A DNA stretch of 64,000 nucleotides from Alopecurus myosuroides (lineage: Eukaryota > Streptophyta > Magnoliopsida > Poales > Poaceae). Under the pieces are notes generated by a model that was not told the origin of the DNA, did no database searches, and saw only the letters and a program-made list of their open reading frames with translations. The stretch is from positions 238,486,528 through 238,550,527 of the forward strand of contig CM054062.1 in NCBI GenBank assembly GCA_028641055.1, in the 5' to 3' direction. A program made the translations under genes and the position numbers. Shown here in pieces: positions 43,393 through 54,858 of the stretch; position 1 is the stretch's first letter; each line of letters begins with the position of its first letter.

Positions 43393-44208
43393 ATGGATCT
43401 CAGGTTCTACCCGCAGGTGGTTCGGATGACTCGTTGTGAGAGCACCGCCGGTTATCTGGAGATGCTGAGAGACATGGTCACTTATCTGGGGTTCCGTTGG
43501 GCACCAGAGTACCAGGTCTACGAGCAGCTGCGAGAGTTTCACCAGACCTACTACCAGGCTATCGTCTACATCCTGTCAGATGATGGCATGAGTGTAGCCC
43601 ACCGCTACGAGGAAGTAGGTTCCACAGTGGATATGGCCGTGCAGCAGGCAGCTTACGTGAGCCTCACCGTCCTTCGTGCTGACTACTGGGGATTTGACGA
43701 TTCTATCTATCGCCACATTCCCCGTGGTTACATCACTTCGGAGGAAGCTCACTTCACCCTCTATGACAACCTGGATGTCTACGAGCATGATAACACCAGG
43801 CTGCACACCACCGCTCAGTTTGTGAGGCACAGTGACGCAGTTGCCACCACACTTTCTCAGGAGTTGGCCTCAGTCAGAGAGCAGCTCTACCTTGCTTTGA
43901 CTCGTCTGGCGACGTACACCACAGACTTTGTTGGAGATGAGCGCTTTGCATGTTTCGATCAGCCAGTTCGTCGTCGTCTGCCAGATGCTGGAGGTTACGA
44001 GCCGATCAGAGGTCCACTCCTCAACCTCGGAGCTGGTTACACTGGGATTCCACGCTTTGGAGCACAGGGAGACGACGCTTTATACTTCACCACACCGAGA
44101 GTCGCTCTCAGAGCAGTCCCGATCTATGTGGATCGTCGATCTTCTTACTTTCGTGGGATTCCTCCTCACCGTATCTCTCGTCGTACTGCTCACCGCCGTC
44201 CTGCGTGA
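43393..44208 (+). CDS. Extra pre-gag ORF, internal copy 1 (271 aa, unknown function)
   Basis: An intact frame between the primer-binding site and gag, not part of the usual gag-pol set. It starts MDLRFYPQVVRMTRCESTAG and shows mixed alpha-helical sequence, including YQAIVYILSDDGMSVAHRYE and a possible coiled segment LSQELASVREQLYLALTRL. It ends with a strongly basic tail (ISRRTAHRRPA). There is no zinc knuckle, protease, transmembrane or signal sequence. It lies 206 bp upstream of gag. The second copy (53834-54649) is also intact with six residue changes. I do not recognise the family. Confidence 0.7.
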   Translation: MDLRFYPQVVRMTRCESTAGYLEMLRDMVTYLGFRWAPEYQVYEQLREFHQTYYQAIVYILSDDGMSVAHRYEEVGSTVDMAVQQAAYVSLTVLRADYWGFDDSIYRHIPRGYITSEEAHFTLYDNLDVYEHDNTRLHTTAQFVRHSDAVATTLSQELASVREQLYLALTRLATYTTDFVGDERFACFDQPVRRRLPDAGGYEPIRGPLLNLGAGYTGIPRFGAQGDDALYFTTPRVALRAVPIYVDRRSSYFRGIPPHRISRRTAHRRPA

Positions 44209-44414
44209 TGAGCATGAGAGTATAGATGTATCCATTCCTAGCTATGTTTAGTTATCCTTTGGTATTCGAACCGTTTATGGTATGTTGGATATTCTGATGT
44301 ATTTGAACATGTGATGATGTACCTGTTGGTTATCTATTCATGCGTCGGAATAATCTATCTTTCGGTTACCAAGTCTGTCCTTTTCTATTGTTGTGCTAAG
44401 ATGCATGTCTATTC

Positions 44415-45113
44415 ATGATGCCGCCAACAAGGAGCAACCCGCCTGAACCACCTCCGACCACGGAGCTGTTGACTCAGATGACTCAGGTCGTGGCTCAGAT
44501 GGCCCAGTTTCAGGCTAACCAGCACAACAACCAGAATGCTCCATGGGTCAGTATCAAGGAGTTCCTCAGTATGGGTCCGAGAGCTTTCGTGGCACCACGT
44601 GAGCCTCTGGATGCTGATGACTGGATCCGGGAGATGGCCAGGGCTCTGCACATTGCTCACGTTGCTGAGGAAGACAAAGTCAAGTATGCCACCTACCTAC
44701 TGAAGGGTCAGGCAGCTACTTGGTGGGAGAACTACCAGACCATGAGAGCTGGCTATCCTATCACCTGGGGATGTTTCAAGGATGCCTTCCTGAAGCACCA
44801 CATCCCAGATGGTCTCATGGAAAGGATGCGTGAAGAGTTTTGCTCTCTTAAGCAAGGCAAGCTGGACGTCATTGGCTATCAGAATGAGTTCAATTGTCTC
44901 GTTCTATACGCTGGTGATGAGGTGTCCACTGAAGCTAAGAAGATGGCAAGGTTCCGCCGAGGTTTTAACCCGGAACTGAAGTACGCTCTCACCAACATCA
45001 AGTGCAAGGACTTCGAGGAGCTCGTGAACACCGCGCTCAATGAGGAAAATGGGCGCAAGGCGTTCGAGGATTCTCGCAAGCACTCGCGTGAGGGTGTTCC
45101 TCCTCCAACATGA
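44415..45113 (+). pseudogene. Gag, internal copy 1, cut by a 1-base deletion
   Basis: Retrotransposon Gag domain: [81 protein letters not shown] single G present in copy 2 is missing near 45096 (AGGGTGTTCC against AGGGTGGTTCC), so the frame leaves gag and stops at 45113. The remainder, with the zinc knuckle, continues in the next frame. Apart from this shift the domain is whole. Confidence 0.9.
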
Positions 45114-48100
45114 CCACCCCTCCGCATAAGCGCCGCATCTGGGTGCCAAATGCTGCTGTCACTCGGGCTCCTTATGCCCAAGCTTCTCCAGGCTTTGCTC
45201 CCCGCCCACCCAACCCATCTCAGATGCAGAGTCAGAGGGTTCCAATGGGGCAGCCAAGGCCAGGTCCTCCTCGTGTCGTCACTTGCTACAAATGCAAGGA
45301 AACTGGACACTACGCTGATAAGTGCACTCAGAGGCAGCTACCTCCACCTCCTCGCCCCAACACCAACCAGGCAATGGTGCATGCTCCTCCGGCTAAAGCC
45401 TTCAACTCCAACAACAGGCCTGTCGGGAGGACCGCGAGGGTGAATCATATCAAGGCCGACAAAGCTGAGGAAGCTGCTGACGTCGTTCTCGGTATATTAC
45501 CCGTAAACTCTTTTCCAGCTAAAGTGTTGTTTGATACCGGAGCATCGCATTCTTTTGTGTCAAAGATCTTTGCAAAAGCATACAACCTAGTTCTGGTTCC
45601 ACTAAGCAATCAAATGACTGTTCACTCTTCGGGACCGCAAATGTTGACTTCCAAGATAAGTAAGGACAATCAGATCCTAATTGGAGGCCGCATATTCCTT
45701 GCTTCACTCATGTTGCTGGGAAATTCTGACATTGATGTCATTCTGGGCATGGATTGGTTGAAGACCCACAAAGCTAAAATTGACTGTGCTCAAAAGTCAA
45801 TAACTCTCTCTCACCCTTCTGGCCAGATAGTCTATTCTCCATATGAATCAAGTTCTGTTCAGCTGTTCAACCTCGATGCTAAACCTCTTCCTGCAATTGA
45901 GAATGTTCCGGTGGTTTGTGAATTCCCTGACGTCTTTCCAGAAGAGTTGCCAGGGATGCCTCCGGACAGAGCAGTTGAGTTCGTAATCGATCTTGAACCA
46001 GGTACTGCTCCAATCTCTAAGCATCCATACAAGATAGCTCCTCATGAACTGAAATTGTTGAAGGAGCAAATCGATATGTACATGGAGAAAGGTTACATTC
46101 AGCCTAGTTCCTCCGCTTGGGTTTGCCCAACTCTGTTTGTTGCCAAGAAGGATCAAACAAAGAGACTCGTGGTTGACTATCGTCCTCTCAACGAGAAAAC
46201 CATCAAAAACAAGTATCCAATTCCTCGTATCGATGATCTTTTTGATCAACTTGCTAGAGCCTCAATATTCTCAAAGTTGGACTTGAGGATGGGTTACCAT
46301 CAAATAATGATCAGAAAGGAAGATATTCCAAAAACAGCTTTCACCACTCGGTACGGTCTATATGAATACACCGTCATGTCCTTTGGTCTCACCAATGCAC
46401 CGGCGACCTTCTCTAGACTTATGAATTCTGTCTTCCATGAATACCTCGACAAGTTCGTTGTGGTATATCTCGATGACATTCTGGTCTACTCCAATTCCGA
46501 GGAAGAGCATGGAGAACACCTTCGTCTCACTCTCATGAAACTTCGCGAGCATCGTCTATATGCCAAATTCTCCAAGTGTGAGTTCTGGATTCCAGAAGTT
46601 GCTTACCTTGGTCATATCATCTCTGCCAAAGGCATAGCCATTGACCCAGAAAAGGTTAAGGCAATTGTTGATTGGAAACCTCCTAAGACGGTGAAGCAAG
46701 TCAGAAGTTTTCTTGGCTTGGCTAGCTATTGCCGTCGTTTCGTCCAAAACTTCTCCAAGATTGCCAAACCTCTCACTGATCTCACAAAGAAGGACAAGAA
46801 GTTCGTTTGGACTCCACAATGTGATGAAAGTTTCAATCTCCTGAAGACTAAACTCACTTCTACTCCAGTTCTGGTTGGCCCAGATACTACCAAACCTTTC
46901 CAGATATTCTGCGATGCATCTCTCCAAGGTCTAGGTGCAGTTCTTATGCAAGAACGTCAAGTTGTGGCTTATGCTTCACGTCAATTGAACCCACATGAGC
47001 AAAACTATCCCACTCATGACCTAGAACTTGCAGCAGTTGTGTTTGCCCTCAAGAAATGGAGGCAATACTTGTTGGGTAACAAAACTGAAATCTTTTCCGA
47101 TCATAAGAGTCTGAAATACATCTTCACTCAACCAGATCTAAACCTCAGGCAAAGGAGATGGATTGAAAAGATTAAAGACTTTGATCTCACCATTTCTTAC
47201 ACTCCAGGCAAGGCTAATGTTATGGCCGATGCTCTCAGTCGCAAGTCATATTGCAATAATCTCATGATCATGGAAAGCCAACCTCCACTTCATGAAGAAT
47301 TCCAGAAGCTGAACCTTGGTCTTGTTCCTCAAGGTTATCTTGCTAGCTTGACAACTAGTCCAACTCTCGAGGACAAGATTCGTTCTGAACAACTTCGTGA
47401 TGCTGAAATCAAGAAGATTGTAGAGCACATCAAAGAAGGCAATGATAAATTCAAGTCCTTCTCAATTGATGAAAAGGGAACTGTGTTCTTCGAAGGACGC
47501 ATTGCAGTTCCTCAGATTCAAAGTCTCAAAGATATCATTCTCAAGGAGGCTCATGAAACTCCTCTCTCCATCCACCCTGGAAGTACAAAGATGTACCAGG
47601 ATCTCAAGACTCTGTATTGGTGGCCTGGCATGAAACGTGAAATTGCTCAATACGTTTCTGAATGCGACATTTGTCAACGTGTTAAGGCAGTCCATCAGAA
47701 AACAGCCGGTCTACTCCAACCTCTGAAAATTCCTGAGTGGAAGTGGGACATGATTGAAATGGACTTCGTCACTGGTTTTCCAAAGTCCAAAAAGGGCAAC
47801 GATGCAATCTTCGTTGTTATTGATCGTCTCACTAAGGTAGCTCACTTCTTTGCTGTCAAAGAAACAATCTCAGCTAGCCAGTTAGCAGAGCTCTACACAG
47901 CAAGGATCGTTCCTCTTCATGGTGTTCCATTGGAAATAAGCTCAGACCGTGGAAGCATATTCACTTCTCATTTCTGGAAAAGCTTTCAAGATGCATTGGG
48001 CACCAAACTTCTGTTCAGCACAGCTTATCACCCTCAGTCTCAGGGGCAAGTCGAAAGAGTCAATCAGATTCTCGAGGATATGCTCAGAGCATGTGGTCTC

Positions 48101-48805
48101 TCCTTTGGCATGAAATGGGAGGATTGCCTTCCATATGCTGAATTCTCCTACAACAACAGCTTCCAGGCAAGCCTAGGTATGGCACCATTTGAAGCACTCT
48201 ATGGCCGCAGATGCAGGAGTCCAATCAATTGGTCTGGAGCTGGTGAACGTTCACTCTTAGGCCCTGACATTGTTAAGGAAGCCGAGGAGAAAGTTCGTAT
48301 CATTCGTGACAATCTCAAGATTGCTCAGTCTCGTCAGAAGAGCTACTATGACAGCAAGCACCGTGATATGGTCTATGCACCTGGTGACAAGGCATATCTC
48401 CGTGTAACTCCTCTCAGAGGCACTCATCGTTTTGGTGTGAAAGGAAAGCTTGCACCAAGATACATTGGTCCTTTCAACATTCTCTCAAGGCGGGCAGAAA
48501 ATGCCTATCGTCTTGAACTTCCAGAAAAACTATCCAAGGTGCACGATGTGTTCCACGTGTCACAGCTCAAGAAGTGTTTCAAAGATCCAGATCGTGCAGT
48601 TGATTATGATTCCATTGAACTTCAAGATGATCTCTCTTATGAGGAGCAACCTATTCGAATTCTCGATGAGACCGAGCGTAAGACTCGCAACAAGAGCACC
48701 AAGTTCTTGAAAGTGCAGTGGTCGCATCATTCCGATAAAGAGGCAACGTGGGAGACCGAAGAGGATCTTCGCAAGAAGTATCCGGACCTTTTCGTTTCTC
48801 AGTAA
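45110..48805 (+). CDS. Pol polyprotein with chromodomain, internal copy 1 (1231 aa from first in-frame ATG)
   Basis: Open throughout. Order: zinc knuckle [14 protein letters not shown] (59-72), protease [13 protein letters not shown] (catalytic Asp 142), and RT with [20 protein letters not shown] and YLDD (453-456). RNase H starts at about 600 ([13 protein letters not shown] ... [11 protein letters not shown]). Integrase has an HHCC finger ([13 protein letters not shown] ... CDICQ) and a DDE core (Asp in EMDFVTGF, Asp in [11 protein letters not shown], Glu in GQVERVNQ). The C-terminal chromodomain holds [20 protein letters not shown]. These are the activities for reverse transcription and for integration into chromatin marked for the chromodomain. 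The natural start is the gag ATG at 44415, but the frameshift near 45096 separates the two; the ATG at 45110 is internal to gag. Confidence 0.93.
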   Translation: MTTPPHKRRIWVPNAAVTRAPYAQASPGFAPRPPNPSQMQSQRVPMGQPRPGPPRVVTCYKCKETGHYADKCTQRQLPPPPRPNTNQAMVHAPPAKAFNSNNRPVGRTARVNHIKADKAEEAADVVLGILPVNSFPAKVLFDTGASHSFVSKIFAKAYNLVLVPLSNQMTVHSSGPQMLTSKISKDNQILIGGRIFLASLMLLGNSDIDVILGMDWLKTHKAKIDCAQKSITLSHPSGQIVYSPYESSSVQLFNLDAKPLPAIENVPVVCEFPDVFPEELPGMPPDRAVEFVIDLEPGTAPISKHPYKIAPHELKLLKEQIDMYMEKGYIQPSSSAWVCPTLFVAKKDQTKRLVVDYRPLNEKTIKNKYPIPRIDDLFDQLARASIFSKLDLRMGYHQIMIRKEDIPKTAFTTRYGLYEYTVMSFGLTNAPATFSRLMNSVFHEYLDKFVVVYLDDILVYSNSEEEHGEHLRLTLMKLREHRLYAKFSKCEFWIPEVAYLGHIISAKGIAIDPEKVKAIVDWKPPKTVKQVRSFLGLASYCRRFVQNFSKIAKPLTDLTKKDKKFVWTPQCDESFNLLKTKLTSTPVLVGPDTTKPFQIFCDASLQGLGAVLMQERQVVAYASRQLNPHEQNYPTHDLELAAVVFALKKWRQYLLGNKTEIFSDHKSLKYIFTQPDLNLRQRRWIEKIKDFDLTISYTPGKANVMADALSRKSYCNNLMIMESQPPLHEEFQKLNLGLVPQGYLASLTTSPTLEDKIRSEQLRDAEIKKIVEHIKEGNDKFKSFSIDEKGTVFFEGRIAVPQIQSLKDIILKEAHETPLSIHPGSTKMYQDLKTLYWWPGMKREIAQYVSECDICQRVKAVHQKTAGLLQPLKIPEWKWDMIEMDFVTGFPKSKKGNDAIFVVIDRLTKVAHFFAVKETISASQLAELYTARIVPLHGVPLEISSDRGSIFTSHFWKSFQDALGTKLLFSTAYHPQSQGQVERVNQILEDMLRACGLSFGMKWEDCLPYAEFSYNNSFQASLGMAPFEALYGRRCRSPINWSGAGERSLLGPDIVKEAEEKVRIIRDNLKIAQSRQKSYYDSKHRDMVYAPGDKAYLRVTPLRGTHRFGVKGKLAPRYIGPFNILSRRAENAYRLELPEKLSKVHDVFHVSQLKKCFKDPDRAVDYDSIELQDDLSYEEQPIRILDETERKTRNKSTKFLKVQWSHHSDKEATWETEEDLRKKYPDLFVSQ

Positions 48806-48829
48806 GGAATCTCGGGGCGCGATTCCTTC

Positions 48830-48843
48830 AAGGGGGGGCGTTT
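48830..48843 (+). other. Polypurine tract, internal copy 1
   Basis: AAGGGGGGGCGTTT directly before LTR 2 primes plus-strand synthesis. The equivalent before LTR 3 is at 59265-59278. Immediately upstream GGAATC...GATTCC is a short inverted repeat. Confidence 0.85.
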
Positions 48844-51800
48844 TGTAACATCCCAAGTATGAAAATACCCCTAGAATGTTTGATTTCCTGTTTAATCAAA
48901 GTATTGCATCATGTCATCATGTTTATTCCCTTGTTTCCATTTGTTACTATTTGTTTTGCTTCTGTTTTTATTCTGTTTTCATAATTGAATTTCAAACAAA
49001 TTCAAATGATGTGTTTCATACTTGTCATGTTACAATATTTCTCAAATAAAAATTGCAATCCAAAGTCTCATTTTATTTCCAATCATTCCATAATGAATCA
49101 ACTAATAAAATGGTGCTTTTAATTCAATTAAGTAATCCCAAATTGCTTTCAAATTCAAAGCATCTTCAAACAACACCTCATTTGAAAATTATAAAAATAC
49201 CAAACAAATTCTAATCACATATGTTCTATTTAATCAATAGGGGTCACCCTAATAAAAACATTGTTTCCAATATTAATCAATTAATTATCAACTTATTCAA
49301 ATTCAAACCAAAAACTTTCAAACAGTACCCATTTTTTGAAAATTATGAAATTACAAAACAAATATACTCATTGTTTCCAATTAAAGTTATTTGGGTCACC
49401 CTATTTAAAATTTTGGTTTCAATAATCATTTTTAATACTCAAATCATCCAAATATGAATTAATTCCAAACAACACCAAAATTCAAATGTTTTTGAATTCC
49501 AAATTTGGTTTTTGGTTGTAGTTGACCTAAACAGCACACCCAAATTTTTTCAAAATTTTAGCAAACTCTAAACCTATCTATTTCTTCCATTTCCATTTGC
49601 TACAAAAAAAAACTGCAAAACAAAAAAAAATAGAAAAAAGAAAAACGCAGCGCGCGCGGCAGCTAACCTAGCGGCCCAGCCCACTAACCTACCGCAGATG
49701 GCCCGGTACCCCTTCGCGCGCTGCCGCCCCCGTCGTCTCGCAGTACGGCAGCCATCTCCGTGGTGCCACGGCGGCAGCGCACGGCAGCGACGGCCAGGAG
49801 CTCACCTATCCCCCTATAAGACCCCCTAGGGCACAGCGCGCAGCCCTAGAACCCTAGGCTCCTATTTCCCTCGAGGCCGCCGCCGTTACCCTCTCCTCTC
49901 GCCGCGTTTCCTCTCTCTCTGCCGCCACTCGCCGGAGTTCTTCTCTGAATCCTCGATGGCATCCACCTATCCCGTGCACCTCCTTCCTCGCTGATCACAG
50001 AAACCAAACCACCACCTCCCCAGCTCTCGTTTGGACACCGCAGCTTCCCGGGAGATCAACCGCACCGCCGCCGCCATCTACGACGTCGCCACCGGCCGCA
50101 CCCCCCTCGAACCTCTGCTTCCCACGACAACGGTGGTGAGCCTCCTCTGTTCTCCACCTTCTCCCTGTCCACTCTCTGTCCACCCCGCAACACTTCCGTC
50201 CGCACACCCACGCCCTGCATCGAGCACAACCACGGCAGCATCCACGGCACGCCGCCGTCCGCCGGGGTTTTGGTTTCTGTCAGGTTCAGGTTTTCGCGCG
50301 TCAGTTAAAATCTCATATCCACGAACAACACCTCAACCTCACTGCGTATCGGTATCTGACAACGAACTGAAAACACCGCACTGGTTACAGTGCGTTGCGC
50401 GCACGGGCAGGTTCCAGGATCGAGTCCTGGCTCTCCCCCGGGAGAAATCCCACTTTTTTTGCCCACAGCGCTGACAGGGAGGGCCCCCTGTCAGCCACAC
50501 CGTGTCCACGCAAGCGTCCAGTGGCCCACTGGCAGTGGCCAGGGTAGGCCCCTGTGCGGTAACAAAAGTTTTAAAAAATTTCTGTGTTGAAAACAAGTCC
50601 TTTTATTTAACAGATTAGTCCCTAAACTTAAAAAGCTTATAACTTTTATTTTATAACTCCAAATAATGAAAATAAAATATGTGTGCTGGTCTAAATTTAA
50701 TTATCTACCTATTGGTAGCATTTGTTTCCTGTTTTGAATTTTCAAAATGCAATTCAAATTTGAATTCAAATAATTCAATTGCAATTTGCTAAAATTCATA
50801 ACTAATTCATTCTTAATCCAAATAATGCAAATAAAATATGTTTTCCATGCTATTTCAAATAACCTTTTCAAATATAAATTTTGTTTCATGTTTTGAATAA
50901 TTTAAATTGCCTAAATAATTTAATCCTTGTTTAATTCATTTAAATTTGCAAAAATCATAACTTGCTCAAATTAAATTATTTTTGAACATGCAAAATATGT
51001 TTTCAAACCATCAAAGTATAAACTTTTCAACTATGAATTTGAATTTATGTTTTGAACAAATAAAATTCAAATAATATTCAAACTTGTTTTGAATTCATTT
51101 AAAACTTGTTTAATATTGTTTAAGTCATAATAAATTCATCCTAACTCCTATTTCAATATTTGAAACATGTAATCCAACTAAAATTTGGTATTCTTTTCAA
51201 ATATGAATTTTGTTATTTGTTTTGAGCATTTTAAGTTGATGAAAACAACAAATACTTGTGTGACATCTTTAAGTAACCAAAAATTTCCAAACTTAATAAA
51301 TGATTTCCAAACTTGTTAAGATTCCTTTTCCCACTTGCATCTATTGTTGTTATTTTGTTATTATCATCATGCATGCATCATGCTAAGCAAACTTTCACAT
51401 GGTAGTCAATTATAGATCATTTGTTTCCACTTAATTCATGGACCTTTTCCATATGAAATCTCATTGCATATGGGTCCATTTAAATTGTGTTACCATGTCA
51501 CTTAGTTTATTTTGATGCATCTATTAAATTGACATGCATCATCCCATGATTGTGCACTATGCCATGATATTGATTGTTTATATTTCTGTCTTGTTTGTTT
51601 GCTTCTTCTCGGATAGACGACGACGTTGAGACCGACGATCTTTACGACACCCCTTCTGAGGATCTAGCTCAGTACCGGGCTGCTGAGTTTGCAGGCAAGT
51701 TATCACTCACATGAACCATTGTGTTCCTTTCAACATTGGTTACCGATACTTTCCGTTGTCTATTCCTGCTAAGCCATAGTAGTAGTTGTTTCTGTTACGA

Positions 51801-53458
51801 ACCTATCACATGAATCCCCTAACCCTGATATTGCCTCACCTCCACTCCTACAACCCTATTGATTGAGCCAGTGTCTTACTAGCATGCTTAGGTTGTTTTG
51901 CTCGAGTCTGTTACCCGTTACTTTCGGTTACTATATTTTTATTATGTTCTGGGGGCTCGATGTTTAATCAATCAATCATGCTAATGTTATTGTTAAATAA
52001 TAATTTGATGATAAGGCACCGGCAGGAGGCCCTGTGTGGTTTTGAGGCCTGCTAGTGTCGACCCTAATAGGAAAAGGGTCTTGTCTACTGATCCATGATG
52101 AGCGCACTACCCGCATGTGGGAAGCGAGTATGGGCGCCCCCCTCAATTTGATTCGATTCACATCTCGTCCAAATCGCCTCATTTAGTTCGTGTTTTCCAT
52201 TTGCCGCATGCATGTTTTTGCGAGCCCAGCACAGGGTGGAACTTTTGTAGTCGGCATATAGGGGGACACGTTCTTAGAGTGCTATGAGGGTCCCTTTTCT
52301 TCGGGGCTCGATTAGCCGTGCGCCCAAGGTGCTTTGGGCTTGATGCGAAGAAGAGTTGAGTTATGTTGAGTGCCCCGCTTGGTGGGAGGCATCCCATCTG
52401 GCGGGTTATTCATACGTGTACGGCCAAAATGAGTGCAACCCTGCAGGGATAATCTTCTCGAGAAGCCGTGTTTTCCGCGGTTATGGTTAACTTGGTGAAA
52501 GTACTGGCTAACAAGTACTCAGGACAACTTAAACCTAATAATTCACAATCTCACACCCCATGATTAACAACTTGACTAGTAATAGGATTATTGACACAAT
52601 AACTTGATTCATCTTTAATCCAACTGTGTGAGTTATCCTCGGATTGCTTCTTTGGATAAGGGGCGAGATTCAGGATGGGTTTGCTTGAAGTTATCTTTCA
52701 GTTGGTTACAATACTCGATCTTGTCTCCTTTCTGTTAGTTGGAAGTTATAGTTTTCTGTAGTTGGTTAGCGCAGCCAGTTGCAGCATCTTTTATATCCCC
52801 TTCCTTCCGTTGAACCCAAGGCATCTGTGCTTGGTGTTGACGGGTTACACTTTGGTGAACTGTGAGTCTTGCTTGCCAGTACTTGGATGTACTGACCCCT
52901 TTGGGGTTGTGGTTTCCGTAGACTACGCTTACGAGGATCCAGGTGACGGCTACTACGTGGAGTTTGACGAGGCTGCTGACGAGTAGGTAGCGGACCCGGG
53001 CAGGATCCGAGACTACGTGGATGGGCTCCGTCTTTCTTTCAGTTCCCGGCTTCTTAAGCCTATTTGGATTTGTCTGTACTCAGGCCCTTTGAATGCTTCC
53101 GCTGAGATGTAATGGTGTTAAGTTGGGACATGTGTCCTCTGGATGATTGTATTTGCTATCTCTGCTCTAGTGAGAGCTATTTGCAACTTATTTCAATCTT
53201 TTGTGTCATAGAGATATGTTGTGTTATCATCTTGTTCAACGCCGTTGACGTACCATGTGTGTATGGTATGAAGTACGTCAATGGTAGTGTCCTGATTTCT
53301 ACGGGATAGTTTACATCGACGGTGAATAGTAAGGATTGGTTGTCACACATAAGTGTTGGCCTACTCGTAAGAGGTGCGGGAGCCGGTAAGCCCCGTAATC
53401 CAATCAAAATACTGTTCAGTTCGTACGGTGAGTATCCTCTAGAAGTCCGGGTGCGACA
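48844..53458 (+). repeat. LTR 2 (shared middle LTR) of the chromovirus array (4615 bp)
   Basis: Same ends as LTR 1. It serves as 3' LTR for copy 1 (preceded by a polypurine tract) and 5' LTR for copy 2 (followed by a primer-binding site). It has private changes, including loss of 9 bp in a GGCCCAGT repeat near 50523. It has the TATA box at 49815-49820, tRNA-like arm at 50414-50430, and acidic blocks at 51617-51694 and 52922-52986. Confidence 0.93.
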
Positions 53459-53833
53459 AATGGTATCAGAGCCTGTCTGCCTGTAGGATCCCTTTTACTG
53501 GTCGCAGTTGAGTCTAGAAACTATTTTGTAGCTATATAGGAAAAATGAAACGTGAGAGTAGGAATTCTGCCATTTTTCTTCTTTCCCCACCCACCCACCC
53601 TTTTCTGGTAAGGAAGTGCAACGTTGTTTTCTCTTCTCATCTAAACTTTCAAGTTAGGGTTTCACGTGTTTTGGGTTCTCCGTAGTACCTCAGGAGTTTT
53701 GGTCTCGTGTTTCCCGATGTTGCTTCAATATCCTGTTCTTTTCAACATCCTTATCGTCCGTTGAAATCTTGTTGTTGCTTTCCACTTCAATTCTCTACCG
53801 GCGTCTAATCAAAACTTCCCCGATCATCTGCAG
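53459..53833 (+). other. Internal copy 2 leader with primer-binding site
   Basis: TGGTATCAGAGC at 53461-53472, then an untranslated leader with only a few changes from copy 1. Confidence 0.85.
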
Positions 53834-54649
53834 ATGGATCTCAGGTTCTACCCGCAGGTGGTTCGGATGACTCGTTGTGAGAGCACCGCCGGTTATCTGG
53901 AGATGCTGAGAGACATGGTCACTTATCTGGGGTTCCGTTGGGCACCAGAGTACCAGGTCTACGAGCAGCAGCGAGAGTTTCACCAGACCTACTACCAGGC
54001 TATCGTCTACATCCTGTCAGATGATGGCATGAGTGTAGCCCACCGCTACGAGGAAGTAGGTTCCACAGTGGATATGGCCGTGCAGCAGGCAGCTTACGTG
54101 AGCCTCACCGTCCTTCGTGCTGACTACTGGGGATTTGACGATTCTATCTATCGCCACATTCCCCGTGGTTACATCACTTCGGAGGGAGCTCACTTCACCC
54201 TCTACGACAACCTGGATGTCTACGAGCATGATAACACCAGGCTGCACACCACCGCTCAGTTTGTGAGGCACAGTGACGCAGTTGCCACCACACTTTCTCA
54301 GGAGTTGGCCTCAGTCAGAGAGCAGCTCTACCTTGCTTTGACTCGTCTGGAGACGTACACCACAGACTTTGTTGGAGATGAGCGCTTTGCATGTTTCGAT
54401 CAGCCAGTTCATCGTCGTCTGCCAGATGCTGGAGGTTACGAGCCGATCAGAGGTCCACTCCTCAACCTCGGAGCTGGTTACACTGGGATTCCACGCTTTG
54501 GAGCACAGGGAGACGACGCTTTCTACTTCACCACACCGAGAGTCGCTCTCAGAGCAGTACCGATCTATGTGGATCGTCGATCTACTTACTTTCGTGGGAT
54601 TCCTCCTCACCGTATCTCTCGTCGTACTGCTCACCGCCGTCCTGCGTGA
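53834..54649 (+). CDS. Extra pre-gag ORF, internal copy 2 (271 aa, unknown function)
   Basis: Intact and the same length as copy 1. By eye there are eight base differences; six change a residue (Leu-Gln, Glu-Gly, Ala-Glu, Arg-His, Leu-Phe, Ser-Thr) and two are silent. That ratio shows no strong constraint since the copies split, although both frames stay open. The function is not recognised. Confidence 0.7.
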   Translation: MDLRFYPQVVRMTRCESTAGYLEMLRDMVTYLGFRWAPEYQVYEQQREFHQTYYQAIVYILSDDGMSVAHRYEEVGSTVDMAVQQAAYVSLTVLRADYWGFDDSIYRHIPRGYITSEGAHFTLYDNLDVYEHDNTRLHTTAQFVRHSDAVATTLSQELASVREQLYLALTRLETYTTDFVGDERFACFDQPVHRRLPDAGGYEPIRGPLLNLGAGYTGIPRFGAQGDDAFYFTTPRVALRAVPIYVDRRSTYFRGIPPHRISRRTAHRRPA

Positions 54650-54858
54650 TGAGCATGAGAGTATAGATGTATCCATTCCTAGCTATGTTTAGTTATCCTT
54701 TGGTATTCGAACCGTTTATGGTCTGTTGGATATTCTGATGTATTTGAACATGTGATGATGTACCTGTTGGTTATCTATTCATGCGTCGAAATAATCTATC
54801 TTTCGGTTACCAAGTCTGTCCTTTTCTATTGTTGTGCTAAGATGCATGTCTATTCAGG

